Virus record (IMG/VR): IMGVR_UViG_3300046467_001851
Coordinates: 1 to 22,366 of that record
Origin: a virus
Direction: 5' to 3' (one strand)
DNA: 22,366 nt
Positions 13,347 to 19,751 of the stretch are shown piece after piece. The position numbers were made by a program, and so were the translations under genes. Under the pieces are notes generated by a model. It searched no databases. It was not told the DNA's origin and saw only the letters and a list, made by a program, of their open reading frames with translations. The number at the start of each line of letters is the position of its first letter. The stretch's first letter is position 1.

Positions 13347-13423
13347 AACCAGTAGACATACCCGAGCAAGATCGGTAAAATCTACGACTAATAACCCTGA
13401 CCCCATTTCACAGGAGATACCCA

Positions 13424-13798
13424 ATGCCTTCACTCAACAGAGTCATACTCTGCGGTCGACTCGGTGTTGACCCTGAAGTCCGCGCTACACAAAAAGGGAT
13501 GGCTGTCGCCAACCTCTCGCTCGGAGTTACGGACTATTCGAACGAGGGCGAAAAGACGAACTGGTACGACGTTACAGTCTGGGGCAAGACAGCCGAGGTG
13601 GTTGACCAGTACTGCACGAAGGGATCTCTCATCCTCGTTGAGGGACGCTTGTCCGTCGACAACTGGGAGGCCAAGGACGGCACGAAGCGCAAGAAGGTTT
13701 TCGTCACTGGCGAAAAACTGCAGCTTCTCAACTCCATCTCGGAGGGCAAGAAGATGTCCGAGCCAGTTGAAGAAGAAACAGATTCCTTTACGTTCTAA
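13424..13798 (+). CDS. ssb: Single-stranded DNA-binding protein
   Basis: A 124-residue OB-fold protein starting MPSLNRVILCGRLGVDPEVR, with SD AGGAGA. The signature order is present: GRLGVDPEVRATQKGMAVANLSLGV, NWYDVTVWGKTAEVVDQYCTKGS, LVEGRLSVDNWEAKDG and the dimer/tetramer-type end of the OB domain. The short tail EPVEEETDSFTF is acidic and ends in an aromatic residue, as in the SSB tip that recruits replication and repair partners. It coats single strands during phage DNA replication and recombination and fits with the annealing protein, helicase and RusA gene downstream. Confidence 0.95.
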   Translation: MPSLNRVILCGRLGVDPEVRATQKGMAVANLSLGVTDYSNEGEKTNWYDVTVWGKTAEVVDQYCTKGSLILVEGRLSVDNWEAKDGTKRKKVFVTGEKLQLLNSISEGKKMSEPVEEETDSFTF

Positions 13799-13827
13799 GG
13801 ATGGTGACTCAGCCACGGAAGGCTCTT

Positions 13828-14049
13828 ATGAAACGCAAGACCACAGTTCGTATTCGCTGCCCTTGGTGCGGCCGCAACTTTATCTCGGCAGAATTTTGTG
13901 ATCTCCACATGCGAGTCGACAAGATGTGCCAACGGGCTCACGTTGCAGCCACCAAGCGGCGGCGGACGCGGGCTATAACCAGGAGGAAATTCTGTGACAG
14001 AAATAAAGACCAAGAAGCTGACTACAGCGCAGAGAGTCAGGCAGATTGA
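13828..14049 (+). CDS. Small basic zinc-finger protein
   Basis: The ATG at 13828 has GGAAGG five bases upstream and gives 73 residues starting MKRKTTVRIRCPWCGRNF; an in-frame ATG at 13801 would add nine residues but has only a weak site. C11-P-W-C14, C22, H25 and a later C32 and H35 (in LHMRVDKMCQRAH) form a probable zinc finger. The second part is strongly basic (AATKRRRTRAITRRKFC), which suggests nucleic acid binding. Its last 56 bases overlap the next gene in another frame. Confidence 0.6.
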   Translation: MKRKTTVRIRCPWCGRNFISAEFCDLHMRVDKMCQRAHVAATKRRRTRAITRRKFCDRNKDQEADYSAESQAD

Positions 14050-14335
14050 GGAAGATATCGAAGAGATCCGGCAGGTCGTTTCGCCGCTGATATCCGAACA
14101 CCAGCAGTTGCAGCAGTCGCTGGTCGATATCGTCAAGGAGTTTGACGGTCGAATGATCGCGATGTCTAGTGCGATCAACACCATGGTACAGATCCTCACT
14201 GGCCCGCAGGTGCAGCAACCCCTAGCCCCACCTGCGGGAGGAATCTCCACCGCGCCTGCCGAACGTGCGGTCTACAATGTCGTTTCGACCGAAGACGAGT
14301 TACCCACCACGCTGGAAGATGGAGAAGATACATGA
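13994..14335 (+). CDS. Coiled-coil protein
   Basis: A GTG start with a perfect SD (AGGAGG, 8 bases) gives 113 residues starting MTEIKTKKLTTAQRVRQI. Residues about 12-65 are a long heptad-type helix (IEEDIEEIRQVVSPLISEHQQLQQSLVDIV), then a flexible Pro/Ala region (PQVQQPLAPPAGG) and an acidic tail. It probably forms an oligomer. It is coupled to the recombinase gene by an ATGA overlap, so it might assist recombination. No family is recognised. Confidence 0.65.
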   Translation: MTEIKTKKLTTAQRVRQIEEDIEEIRQVVSPLISEHQQLQQSLVDIVKEFDGRMIAMSSAINTMVQILTGPQVQQPLAPPAGGISTAPAERAVYNVVSTEDELPTTLEDGEDT

Positions 14336-15135
14336 AGGTTTACGGCTACCTCCGAGTCTCTACTGATAAACAAAGCGACTCTCTTGCGTCACAGGAAAGT
14401 CTCGTTGAGGATTACTTCGAGCGAATGAAGAAGCTCGGAGATCTCCCAGAGGACACGACGTTCAGTGGCTGCTTCGCCGACGAGGATAAGAGTGGTAGCA
14501 CTCCACTGTTCGAACGGCCGGCGGGGTACGAGATGCTCAAGGTGATTCGTCCAGGTGACCATATCATCGTGGCAAAGCATGACCGCGCGTTCCGCTGCAT
14601 GATGGATGCCTGCACCACGATCAAGCAGTTGCAGACTCAGGACGTTGAGCTGCACATGATCAACCTGGGTGTTTCGCCGAGCAACCCAATTGGGAAGTTC
14701 GTGTTTCACATCATGTCGGCCTTCGCGGAATTAGAGGTCGAGTTCATCAGAGCCAGAATTAAGGATGCGTTGGCTCACCGTAAACGCACCGGCCGGCCGG
14801 TCAACCAGTCGACCCCTCTCGGATACAAGAGACAGAAAGTCGAGGGGGAGGTCCGCTTTGTACCTAACAGGGATGAGGTCGCGATGTGTTACCAGATCAG
14901 GGATCTACGAGACGCTGGCTTGTCGTGGCCGGAGTGCGCCACAACTATTGCGAAAGAGCATGGTTGGAAGTGTCCGTCAACTGGCACGGACTGGTCCGTA
15001 CGGCTGGCGAAGCGGGCGTACCAGGCAACGCTCGACAACTTCCCGAGATACGACGGGAGGACCCTCGACGACTTCTCGGAGAATCACCGACAGCGGCAGC
15101 ACGATATAGCGATGAGTGATCGGGTGGATGTATAA
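14332..15135 (+). CDS. Serine recombinase (resolvase/invertase family)
   Basis: A 267-residue protein starting MKVYGYLRVSTDKQSD. The catalytic domain shows YLRVS with nucleophile S10, DEDKSGST, and AKHDRAFRCMMD where family members have a D-R-x-x-R segment, then GKFVFHIMSAFAELEVEFIRARI, the linker to helix E. After about residue 160, GRPVNQSTPLGYKRQ begins a short Recombinase-type domain, and a basic C-terminal part (RLAKRAYQATL) follows. It is longer than a minimal resolvase and much shorter than large serine integrases. It could invert, resolve or integrate DNA; no inverted site or att core was found here. The stop codon overlaps the TATAAT box of the candidate RNA. Confidence 0.9.
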   Translation: MKVYGYLRVSTDKQSDSLASQESLVEDYFERMKKLGDLPEDTTFSGCFADEDKSGSTPLFERPAGYEMLKVIRPGDHIIVAKHDRAFRCMMDACTTIKQLQTQDVELHMINLGVSPSNPIGKFVFHIMSAFAELEVEFIRARIKDALAHRKRTGRPVNQSTPLGYKRQKVEGEVRFVPNRDEVAMCYQIRDLRDAGLSWPECATTIAKEHGWKCPSTGTDWSVRLAKRAYQATLDNFPRYDGRTLDDFSENHRQRQHDIAMSDRVDV

Positions 15136-15136
15136 T
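15131..15136 (+). promoter_or_regulatory. Consensus -10 box of the candidate small RNA
   Basis: A perfect TATAAT at 15131-15136, 17 bases before the hairpin, predicts a start near 15143. No matching -35 hexamer lies 17 bases upstream (the position reads AGCGAT), so activity may depend on an activator. The phosphoesterase promoter has the same combination of a perfect -10 and a poor -35. Confidence 0.5.
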
Positions 15137-15142
15137 GATGAC

Positions 15143-15205
15143 TGATCCCCGAGGGGGGGCGTTAGCGTTTATGCACTCCTTTTCGCTGGCGCCTCCCCAA
15201 TTTTT
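15143..15205 (+). ncRNA. Candidate small RNA with anti-Shine-Dalgarno loop and terminator
   Basis: Bases 15153-15167 pair with 15184-15198 in a 15-bp stem (three G-T pairs), and TTTTT follows at 15201-15205, so the element is a good intrinsic terminator. The 16-base loop TTTATGCACTCCTTTT (15168-15183) is the complement of AAAAGGAGTGCATAAA. The leader at 10977-10989 matches 13 bases of this exactly, and the leaders before 10569, 11778 and 12046 match 10-11. With the TATAAT box upstream, this looks like a free-standing RNA of about 60 nt whose loop could pair with and block these ribosome-binding sites. At the least it is the terminator of the recombinase gene. RNA evidence is absent. Confidence 0.6.
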
Positions 15206-15215
15206 CTCGAGGTGA

Positions 15216-15407
15216 ATGATGATCAAGAAGGGCGTGAAGCAAGATCGACGCGGTGATCGGCAAGATCATAAGATTGACAAGATTGACGCCAAAGCAAATA
15301 AGGCGTTGGCTGTCAGCAAGAAGCGTGCGGCCCTGGCTTCGATCCTGAAGTGGTTAGTCGTGCTGATCGGCGTGGGGTATCTCGTTTTCAAATTTAGCCG
15401 AGGGTAA
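15216..15407 (+). CDS. Small basic membrane protein
   Basis: A 63-residue protein starting MMIKKGVKQDRRGDRQDHK, with GAGG upstream. Residues 1-40 are strongly basic and polar with a lysine-rich repeat (HKIDKIDAKANKA). Residues about 43-59 (SILKWLVVLIGVGYLVF) form one membrane helix, ending KFSRG. The charge pattern favours the N-terminal part in the cytoplasm. The second ATG (15219) could also be used. Function is unknown; it is the first of three tandem membrane proteins. Confidence 0.6.
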   Translation: MMIKKGVKQDRRGDRQDHKIDKIDAKANKALAVSKKRAALASILKWLVVLIGVGYLVFKFSRG

Positions 15408-15416
15408 ACAACTGTC

Positions 15417-15617
15417 ATGGCATTCTTTAAGAACTTCATCGAAGCACTGAAGTCCAAGAGGGTCTGGGCTTCGATGATCACCTGTTTTTTCCTAGTCATG
15501 TCCAGCACGGTCGTGCCGGATGTGTCGCAGGAGAAGGTGCTTGCAGTCGCAGGGGTGGTCATAGCTTTGGTGCTAGGTGATTCCGTGCGGGCGACCGTGC
15601 CGAAGGTGGAAGAGTAA
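15417..15617 (+). CDS. Small two-helix membrane protein, holin-like
   Basis: A 66-residue protein starting MAFFKNFIEALKSKRVWASM. Hydrophobic segments lie at about residues 16-32 (VWASMITCFFLVMSSTV) and 40-55 (VLAVAGVVIALVLGDSV), with a polar turn, PDVSQEK, between them. Small size and two helices fit a class II holin or holin partner, but there is no lysozyme or endolysin gene beside it. The next ATG overlaps its stop (TAATG). The SD is weak. Confidence 0.55.
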   Translation: MAFFKNFIEALKSKRVWASMITCFFLVMSSTVVPDVSQEKVLAVAGVVIALVLGDSVRATVPKVEE

Positions 15618-15856
15618 TGTCGAGCGGCGAAATCATTGCGTTAGTAGGACTCGTCGTCACGCTCGTCAGCATCGTATGCGGCGCCGCGTGGTGGGCCTCG
15701 GCACTTTACGCGAGAGTCAAAGAGATCGATCACAAGCTGGATGATGTGATCCAGCGAGGATACAAGGAACGTCGGGGCATATCTAAAAACGTGGATGCCC
15801 TTGAGGAGAGAGTAGCTGATCATGCCATTCAATTAATCAAACTCACGGAAAGGTGA
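15617..15856 (+). CDS. Membrane-anchored coiled-coil protein
   Basis: A 79-residue protein starting MSSGEIIALVGLVVTLVSIV. Residues about 5-32 form one hydrophobic helix running into WWASALYARV. The remaining residues are a heptad-like helix (VKEIDHKLDDVIQRGYKERRGIS, NVDALEERVADHAIQLIKL). This arrangement resembles small phage membrane proteins annotated as holin-associated or hemolysin-XhlA-like. It starts on the stop of the gene before, so the three membrane genes are co-translated. Confidence 0.6.
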   Translation: MSSGEIIALVGLVVTLVSIVCGAAWWASALYARVKEIDHKLDDVIQRGYKERRGISKNVDALEERVADHAIQLIKLTER

Positions 15857-16102
15857 ATGATGACCCAAGACTTCCTCACAGTAACCCAGGCAGCCGACCG
15901 AATCGGCATCACGACTGGCCGCCTGCGACAGATGCTCAGGGCGAATGAAATAGAAGGCGTGAAGATGGGGCCTCGCATGTGGTTGCTCGCTGTCGATGAA
16001 GTTGACAAGCTGAAACAACCGCAGCGACGTGGCCGGCCGAGAGGAAACAACGGCCCTTACATGGAGAACAGGGATGTTAATACTGAGCAGAAAATTGGAT
16101 GA
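15857..16102 (+). CDS. Helix-turn-helix DNA-binding protein (excisionase/MerR-like)
   Basis: An 81-residue protein starting [20 protein letters not shown], directly after the preceding stop, with AAAGG upstream. [47 protein letters not shown] is a typical winged HTH of the excisionase, AlpA or MerR type: a helix-turn-helix, then a wing ([11 protein letters not shown]) and a final helix. The basic tail [13 protein letters not shown] contains an AT-hook-like GRPRG. It may act with the serine recombinase as a directionality factor, or as a transcription regulator. Its end overlaps csrA by 29 bases. Confidence 0.8.
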   Translation: MMTQDFLTVTQAADRIGITTGRLRQMLRANEIEGVKMGPRMWLLAVDEVDKLKQPQRRGRPRGNNGPYMENRDVNTEQKIG

Positions 16103-16271
16103 GGTCATCACCATTGGTGACGACGTCGAAGTCAAGATCGTGAGAATCTCAAAGGACGTAGTGAAGCTCGGGATCGCCGCCCCAAAAAATGTCGCCGTGC
16201 ATCGAAAAGAAATTGCTCGAAGGATCGAGGAGAAGCTGCACCGCAATGATAATGACGAACGTGACAAGTGA
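16074..16271 (+). CDS. csrA: CsrA/RsmA-type RNA-binding regulator
   Basis: A 65-residue protein starting [20 protein letters not shown], with SD GGAGAA. It aligns along its whole length with CsrA: the first strand MLILSRK (L4 and R6 kept), [28 protein letters not shown] with R44 (VHR) and the C-terminal helix ARRIEEKL. L4 and R44 are key RNA contacts in the family. CsrA dimers bind GGA-containing sites, often over ribosome-binding sites, and alter translation or stability. A phage copy could act on phage leaders (four share AGGAGTGCA) or reset host regulation. The gene overlaps its HTH neighbour and the alpha-CTD-like gene, so the three are probably co-expressed. Confidence 0.92.
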   Translation: MLILSRKLDEVITIGDDVEVKIVRISKDVVKLGIAAPKNVAVHRKEIARRIEEKLHRNDNDERDK

Positions 16272-16608
16272 ATTTGGATTCACTCGCCAGGAAGCGGGGG
16301 TCTTAGGATTCAGAATCGCAACCCACCTGATGGATGGAAACTTCGACGCTGCTCACCACGTTTTGGTGATGGCAGAGTTTTCAAAGCAGACGATCCCGCT
16401 CGCGCCCCTGCACACGATGCCTATTGCGCAGGCAAATGTAAGCACCAGAACGATCAACCTGCTAGAGCAAAACGGCGTTATGACCTTTGGAGATTTGGCT
16501 GGCAAGGGGGAAGAATGGATCCTCGCCCTTCATAACGGTGGACCTGGCACTCTCGCTGAGATCAGGACGGTCATCATGGCAGAGCTAGACAAGAGGAAAA
16601 ACGGATGA
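16252..16608 (+). CDS. RNA polymerase alpha-CTD-like protein
   Basis: A 118-residue protein from ATG 16252 ([16 protein letters not shown]); another ATG lies at 16246. Residues about 50-110 match the alpha subunit C-terminal domain: [38 protein letters not shown]. Aligned to E. coli RpoA, R66, N69, N95, G97 and E103 correspond to R265, N268, N294, G296 and E302, and T100 to S299; K298 is Gly. These residues contact UP-element DNA and activators. The N-terminal 45 residues are helical and unrecognised; the assembly domain of RpoA is absent. It may bind DNA or regulators in competition with host polymerase, or serve as a helix-hairpin-helix DNA-binding protein. It overlaps csrA. Confidence 0.75.
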   Translation: MTNVTSEFGFTRQEAGVLGFRIATHLMDGNFDAAHHVLVMAEFSKQTIPLAPLHTMPIAQANVSTRTINLLEQNGVMTFGDLAGKGEEWILALHNGGPGTLAEIRTVIMAELDKRKNG

Positions 16609-16898
16609 AACCGAAGGGCACGATATACCTTATGGTCGATGATGACGACGTGATCCAGCAGACGTTTGTCATTCGCACAGGACAACACCTTCATGCATAT
16701 ACCTACACGCCAGATCAGCACGACGAAATGCTGGAAAGGATAAAGGATCACGGATTGCGGGATGATTACCCACTTAAACCTGAGATTGCAACGCAGATTC
16801 TAACAGCCATGGAACGATTCCATCAGGAACCACATGGCAGTCCAAACCTATGGAGAGAAAACCCAAATGGCTACCAAGACGATCACGAACAATTCTAA
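16605..16898 (+). CDS. Hypothetical protein
   Basis: A 97-residue protein starting [20 protein letters not shown], in an ATGA overlap with the alpha-CTD-like gene. The first part is strand-rich (TIYLMVDDDDVIQQTFVIRTGQ), the second helical (TPDQHDEMLERIKDHGL, EIATQILTAMERF), with a polar end, NPNGYQDDHEQF. No conserved motif is recognised. The 3' end overlaps the start of the annealing protein gene in another frame. Confidence 0.6.
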   Translation: MKPKGTIYLMVDDDDVIQQTFVIRTGQHLHAYTYTPDQHDEMLERIKDHGLRDDYPLKPEIATQILTAMERFHQEPHGSPNLWRENPNGYQDDHEQF

Positions 16899-17505
16899 CA
16901 TGCAGCTCTGGGAGTCGGTCTGCGTGACCGACCCGAACATCGCCAGGCACGTCGGCCAGCGAGGCGGCTTCACTGCCATCTGTGCCCAGTCCCAGCTGAA
17001 ACAGGCCACGCAACTCTGGGGTCCATATGGCGAGCGGTGGGGCGTCCGAAGCCTGGATTATGAATACCTGCATGACAACGATGCACTCACGGAACTTACT
17101 CTTACTGCTGAGTTCTACTACCCCTCGCCGACGACTGACGAGGAGGTCGCTTTCGTAATGTCGGACGACCTCGTGTACCGAGCGGGCGGCGAGTGCCGCA
17201 AGAAAATCCTCACCTCTCTCCGTAGCAAGATGCTCTCGAGTCTCGGTATGAACTCCGATGTATTCGAGGGAGACTTCGAGGACTCGCATCGCTGGGAAGA
17301 CAACCGCTACGTGAACGTGAACGAAGACATGTTCCAGCGGGCGAACGCTGCAATTGAAGAGGCGGATAACATGGAGCGGCTCGACAAGATCCGTGCCCAC
17401 ATGGAAATGGAAGACTTCACCGCAGCACAGATGGCTATCCTCAAGCGGGGATGTACTCGCCGCGCCAAATCGCTTCAGGCAGAAACAGAGCCGGCGAATG
17501 TCTAG
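16867..17505 (+). CDS. Rad52-like single-strand annealing protein (putative)
   Basis: From ATG 16867 the product has 212 residues starting MATKTITNNSNMQLWESVC; an in-frame ATG at 16834 is also possible. The pattern W-x-x-V-x-x-T-D-P, a GGF-TAI segment, QATQLWGPYGERWGV, a strand-rich middle, and a helix with AGGECRKKILTSLRSKMLSSLGMNSDVFEGDFED resembles phage recombination proteins of the Rad52/Sak3-like superfamily, in which a Lys-rich helix is followed by a short LG--ADVF-G-FDD-type motif. These anneal complementary strands together with SSB. The assignment comes from recalled pattern, not a search. SSB, helicase and RusA in the same operon support it. Confidence 0.55.
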   Translation: MATKTITNNSNMQLWESVCVTDPNIARHVGQRGGFTAICAQSQLKQATQLWGPYGERWGVRSLDYEYLHDNDALTELTLTAEFYYPSPTTDEEVAFVMSDDLVYRAGGECRKKILTSLRSKMLSSLGMNSDVFEGDFEDSHRWEDNRYVNVNEDMFQRANAAIEEADNMERLDKIRAHMEMEDFTAAQMAILKRGCTRRAKSLQAETEPANV

Positions 17506-17818
17506 CCTCGCATGCGATCACCTCGATCCGCATGTGTGGAGATATCACGAGGATGTCGCACGTTGCCGAAGCTGCGACAAGTTTCTAGGCCGCTGCGTCG
17601 AACCCCGTACTCTGGAGAATAAGCACATGAAAGACAGCATATCGTTTGGGACTATAGCCGTGATCATGGACCACCTGGTCTACGCGAAGAACCGTGGCGA
17701 CATGAAGAAGATTGCCACGACAATCAAAGACATGGAAGACCTCAACGACGCAACTCGCGAGATCCTTCGCAGCATATATGGCGCACGTCTGGAGGATATA
17801 GATGGGGACGACTCCTGA
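17498..17818 (+). CDS. Hypothetical protein with zinc-ribbon N-terminus
   Basis: A 106-residue protein starting MSSLACDHLDPHVWRYHED, overlapping the annealing gene by 8 bases. C6, H8, then C23-R-S-C26 and C32 lie within the first 32 residues and form a probable zinc-binding domain. The rest is helical (TIAVIMDHLVYAKNRGDMKKIATTIKDM, DATREILRSIYG) with an acidic tail. It overlaps the helicase gene by 17 bases. A role beside the helicase or annealing protein is plausible from position only. Confidence 0.6.
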   Translation: MSSLACDHLDPHVWRYHEDVARCRSCDKFLGRCVEPRTLENKHMKDSISFGTIAVIMDHLVYAKNRGDMKKIATTIKDMEDLNDATREILRSIYGARLEDIDGDDS

Positions 17819-19367
17819 GTTTGTCGAGCGTCCCTATCAGCGAGATGCGAGACTGGCAATAGAGCAGGAGTTCGCCAGTCGGGACGCGACGATTATCGAG
17901 ATGGCAACTGGCCTCGGGAAGACCGAGATCTTTACACAGTTGATGGATCGCTGGGGTGGCCGCTGCCTGGTAGCCGCCCCGCTGATCACACTGGTGGGTC
18001 AGGCAGCCCGCAAGATCCAGTCCCGAACCGGGGTGATGCCGGGTATCGAGCAGGCCAGTCTTCGGTCGAACGAAGCGCCCATGGTCCGCTCGCGGTTTGT
18101 AGTGGCGAGCAAGGACAGCCTGATCGCTGGTGATCCAAAACGATACACTCGCATTAAGGATGTCGGGCTGCTCATTGTGGATGAATGTCATTTGTCGATC
18201 ACGAGTTCATGGAAGGAACTGATAGACTACTTCCGCCAGCAAGGTGCGAAGGTACTCGGTGTCACAGCCACCGCTCGCCGGCACGACCAGCGGGCGATGA
18301 AGCAGGTCTATGAATCCTGCTGCTACCAGTACGGGATCGTCGAGGCGACACGAGACGGCTGGCTTGTCCCTGCCCACGCCAAGACCGTGCAGCTTGAGAC
18401 GCTCGACCTGAAAGGTATTGGCACCAGCAGACGCAAGGTCTTCGGCAACGACTTTTCACTCACTGATCTGCGTCACAGGCTGGAGGATAACCGGACGATC
18501 CTTGAGATCTCCGAGGTCACAGCTCGCGAGACTGAGGGGATGAAGACAGTGATCTACTGCGCCAGTGTGAGTGAGGCACAGATGGTGGCCGAGCGGCTCG
18601 AGGACGCTCACGGCATCAACGCTGGATGGATCTGTGCCGACACCAGCCGCTGTCCCGAGACGCAGCGCCGGCTGGTACTGGATGGATTCACCCATGGCGA
18701 CATCACTCATGTCTGCAACGTCGGTATCCTGACAACTGGCTGGGACTTCCCCGGCCTGCAATGTATCGTCATGGCACGACCCACCCGCAGCCTCTCTCTC
18801 TATACCCAGGTGTTCGGGCGAGGCACGAGGCCGCTGCCGGAAACGGTGGACTTCGAAGGCTCCACCCCAATGACACGGAAGAAATCAATTGCCAACAGCG
18901 ACAAGAGCAGCTTCCTGATGATAGACCTGGTCGACGCCAGCCTGCAGCATAAGATCCGTACCAGCGTTGACGTGATGGCCGGCACCACTGACGAGGATAT
19001 TATCGAGAAGGCGAAGCAGTTCGTAATCGAATCGACCGCAGACAGGGTGGAGGTAGACGAGGCAGTCCGCGAGGCGAGAGAGATCGTCAAGGCCCGCCGC
19101 AACGAGGAAGCCAGGATCCAGCGGGCGAAGCTCGATGTCTACGCGGAGTACAGGTTAGTCGACGTGGACCCGCACGGTGAGCCAACCGGAGAAGTGAAGT
19201 TCTCCAAGCGTGGTGCCCGGTTCCCGTTCGGCAGGTACAAGGGATGGCTGGTCAAGGAGACGCCAACGTGGTATCTGGACAGCTGCAAGAATGGGAGGCC
19301 GACGATATCCATGGCCTGGTTATCGACGGCTATTAATCGAGAGGTCGAATTTAGAAACGGGAGATGA
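17802..19367 (+). CDS. SF2 DNA/RNA helicase with FGRYKG C-terminal domain
   Basis: A 521-residue protein, SD GGAGG 8 bases before ATG. Helicase motifs: Q-like RPYQRDA (10-16), Walker A ATGLGKT (35-41), motif Ib region VVASKDSL, DECH (127-130), TATA (155-158), motif IV VIYCAS, motif V GILTTGWDFPGL and motif VI QVFGRGTRP (336-344). This places it with UvsW/RadD-like or type I-R-like SF2 helicases, which use ATP to move on or remodel DNA. Residues about 474 on contain FPFGRYKGW and TPTWYL, like the short DUF3820-type module. It probably works in replication restart or recombination with SSB and RusA. Confidence 0.92.
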   Translation: MGTTPEFVERPYQRDARLAIEQEFASRDATIIEMATGLGKTEIFTQLMDRWGGRCLVAAPLITLVGQAARKIQSRTGVMPGIEQASLRSNEAPMVRSRFVVASKDSLIAGDPKRYTRIKDVGLLIVDECHLSITSSWKELIDYFRQQGAKVLGVTATARRHDQRAMKQVYESCCYQYGIVEATRDGWLVPAHAKTVQLETLDLKGIGTSRRKVFGNDFSLTDLRHRLEDNRTILEISEVTARETEGMKTVIYCASVSEAQMVAERLEDAHGINAGWICADTSRCPETQRRLVLDGFTHGDITHVCNVGILTTGWDFPGLQCIVMARPTRSLSLYTQVFGRGTRPLPETVDFEGSTPMTRKKSIANSDKSSFLMIDLVDASLQHKIRTSVDVMAGTTDEDIIEKAKQFVIESTADRVEVDEAVREAREIVKARRNEEARIQRAKLDVYAEYRLVDVDPHGEPTGEVKFSKRGARFPFGRYKGWLVKETPTWYLDSCKNGRPTISMAWLSTAINREVEFRNGR

Positions 19368-19373
19368 CCTGAC

Positions 19374-19751
19374 ATGGATGTTAAACAAATCGAGCGCGAC
19401 CTGTGGCTCATGCTGATTGGGGCTATGATCGCCGACAAGGACACGAGGGAATTAGCGACGGGCTGCCTGACAGCGAGCGGCTGCTGCGACGAAACACTTC
19501 GGCAGGTATTCAGCTCTATCAGCAGTGGGAACCGGAACGATGCGAAGGGAAGGCTCGGCGGACTTGGCATCGACGTGACTGCCGGCGACACCGTCGCCCA
19601 GTCTCTCGTCATGACAGTGAACCGCTACTGCCGGCGAAGAAAGTACACCAACATGGTGCGTACTCTCGACGGCTGCATCAAGTTGGACATTGATAACTTC
19701 ACGAGCAAACTCAGGGAATACCTCAACGAACTGGAGGGTGAAGATGAGTGA
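19374..19751 (+). CDS. Hypothetical protein downstream of the helicase
   Basis: A 125-residue protein starting MDVKQIERDLWLMLIGAMI, 6 bp after the helicase stop. It is helical throughout (ERDLWLMLIGAMIADKDTRELATGC, LRQVFSSI, LVMTVNRYCRRRKYTNMVRTLD) and acidic at the end. The first half faintly recalls the N-terminal domain of DnaB-type helicases (leucine-rich helix, a dip, then a second helix pair), but this is not strong enough to name it. Position suggests replication or recombination. Confidence 0.6.
   Translation: MDVKQIERDLWLMLIGAMIADKDTRELATGCLTASGCCDETLRQVFSSISSGNRNDAKGRLGGLGIDVTAGDTVAQSLVMTVNRYCRRRKYTNMVRTLDGCIKLDIDNFTSKLREYLNELEGEDE

Noticed and set aside
13464-13901. Overlapping frame inside ssb
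   Set aside because: Arg/Ser-rich shadow of the clear SSB gene.
14332-15205. att site or invertible segment near the serine recombinase
   Set aside because: No inverted repeat with a central dinucleotide or paired att core was found; the only strong inverted repeat is the RNA hairpin.
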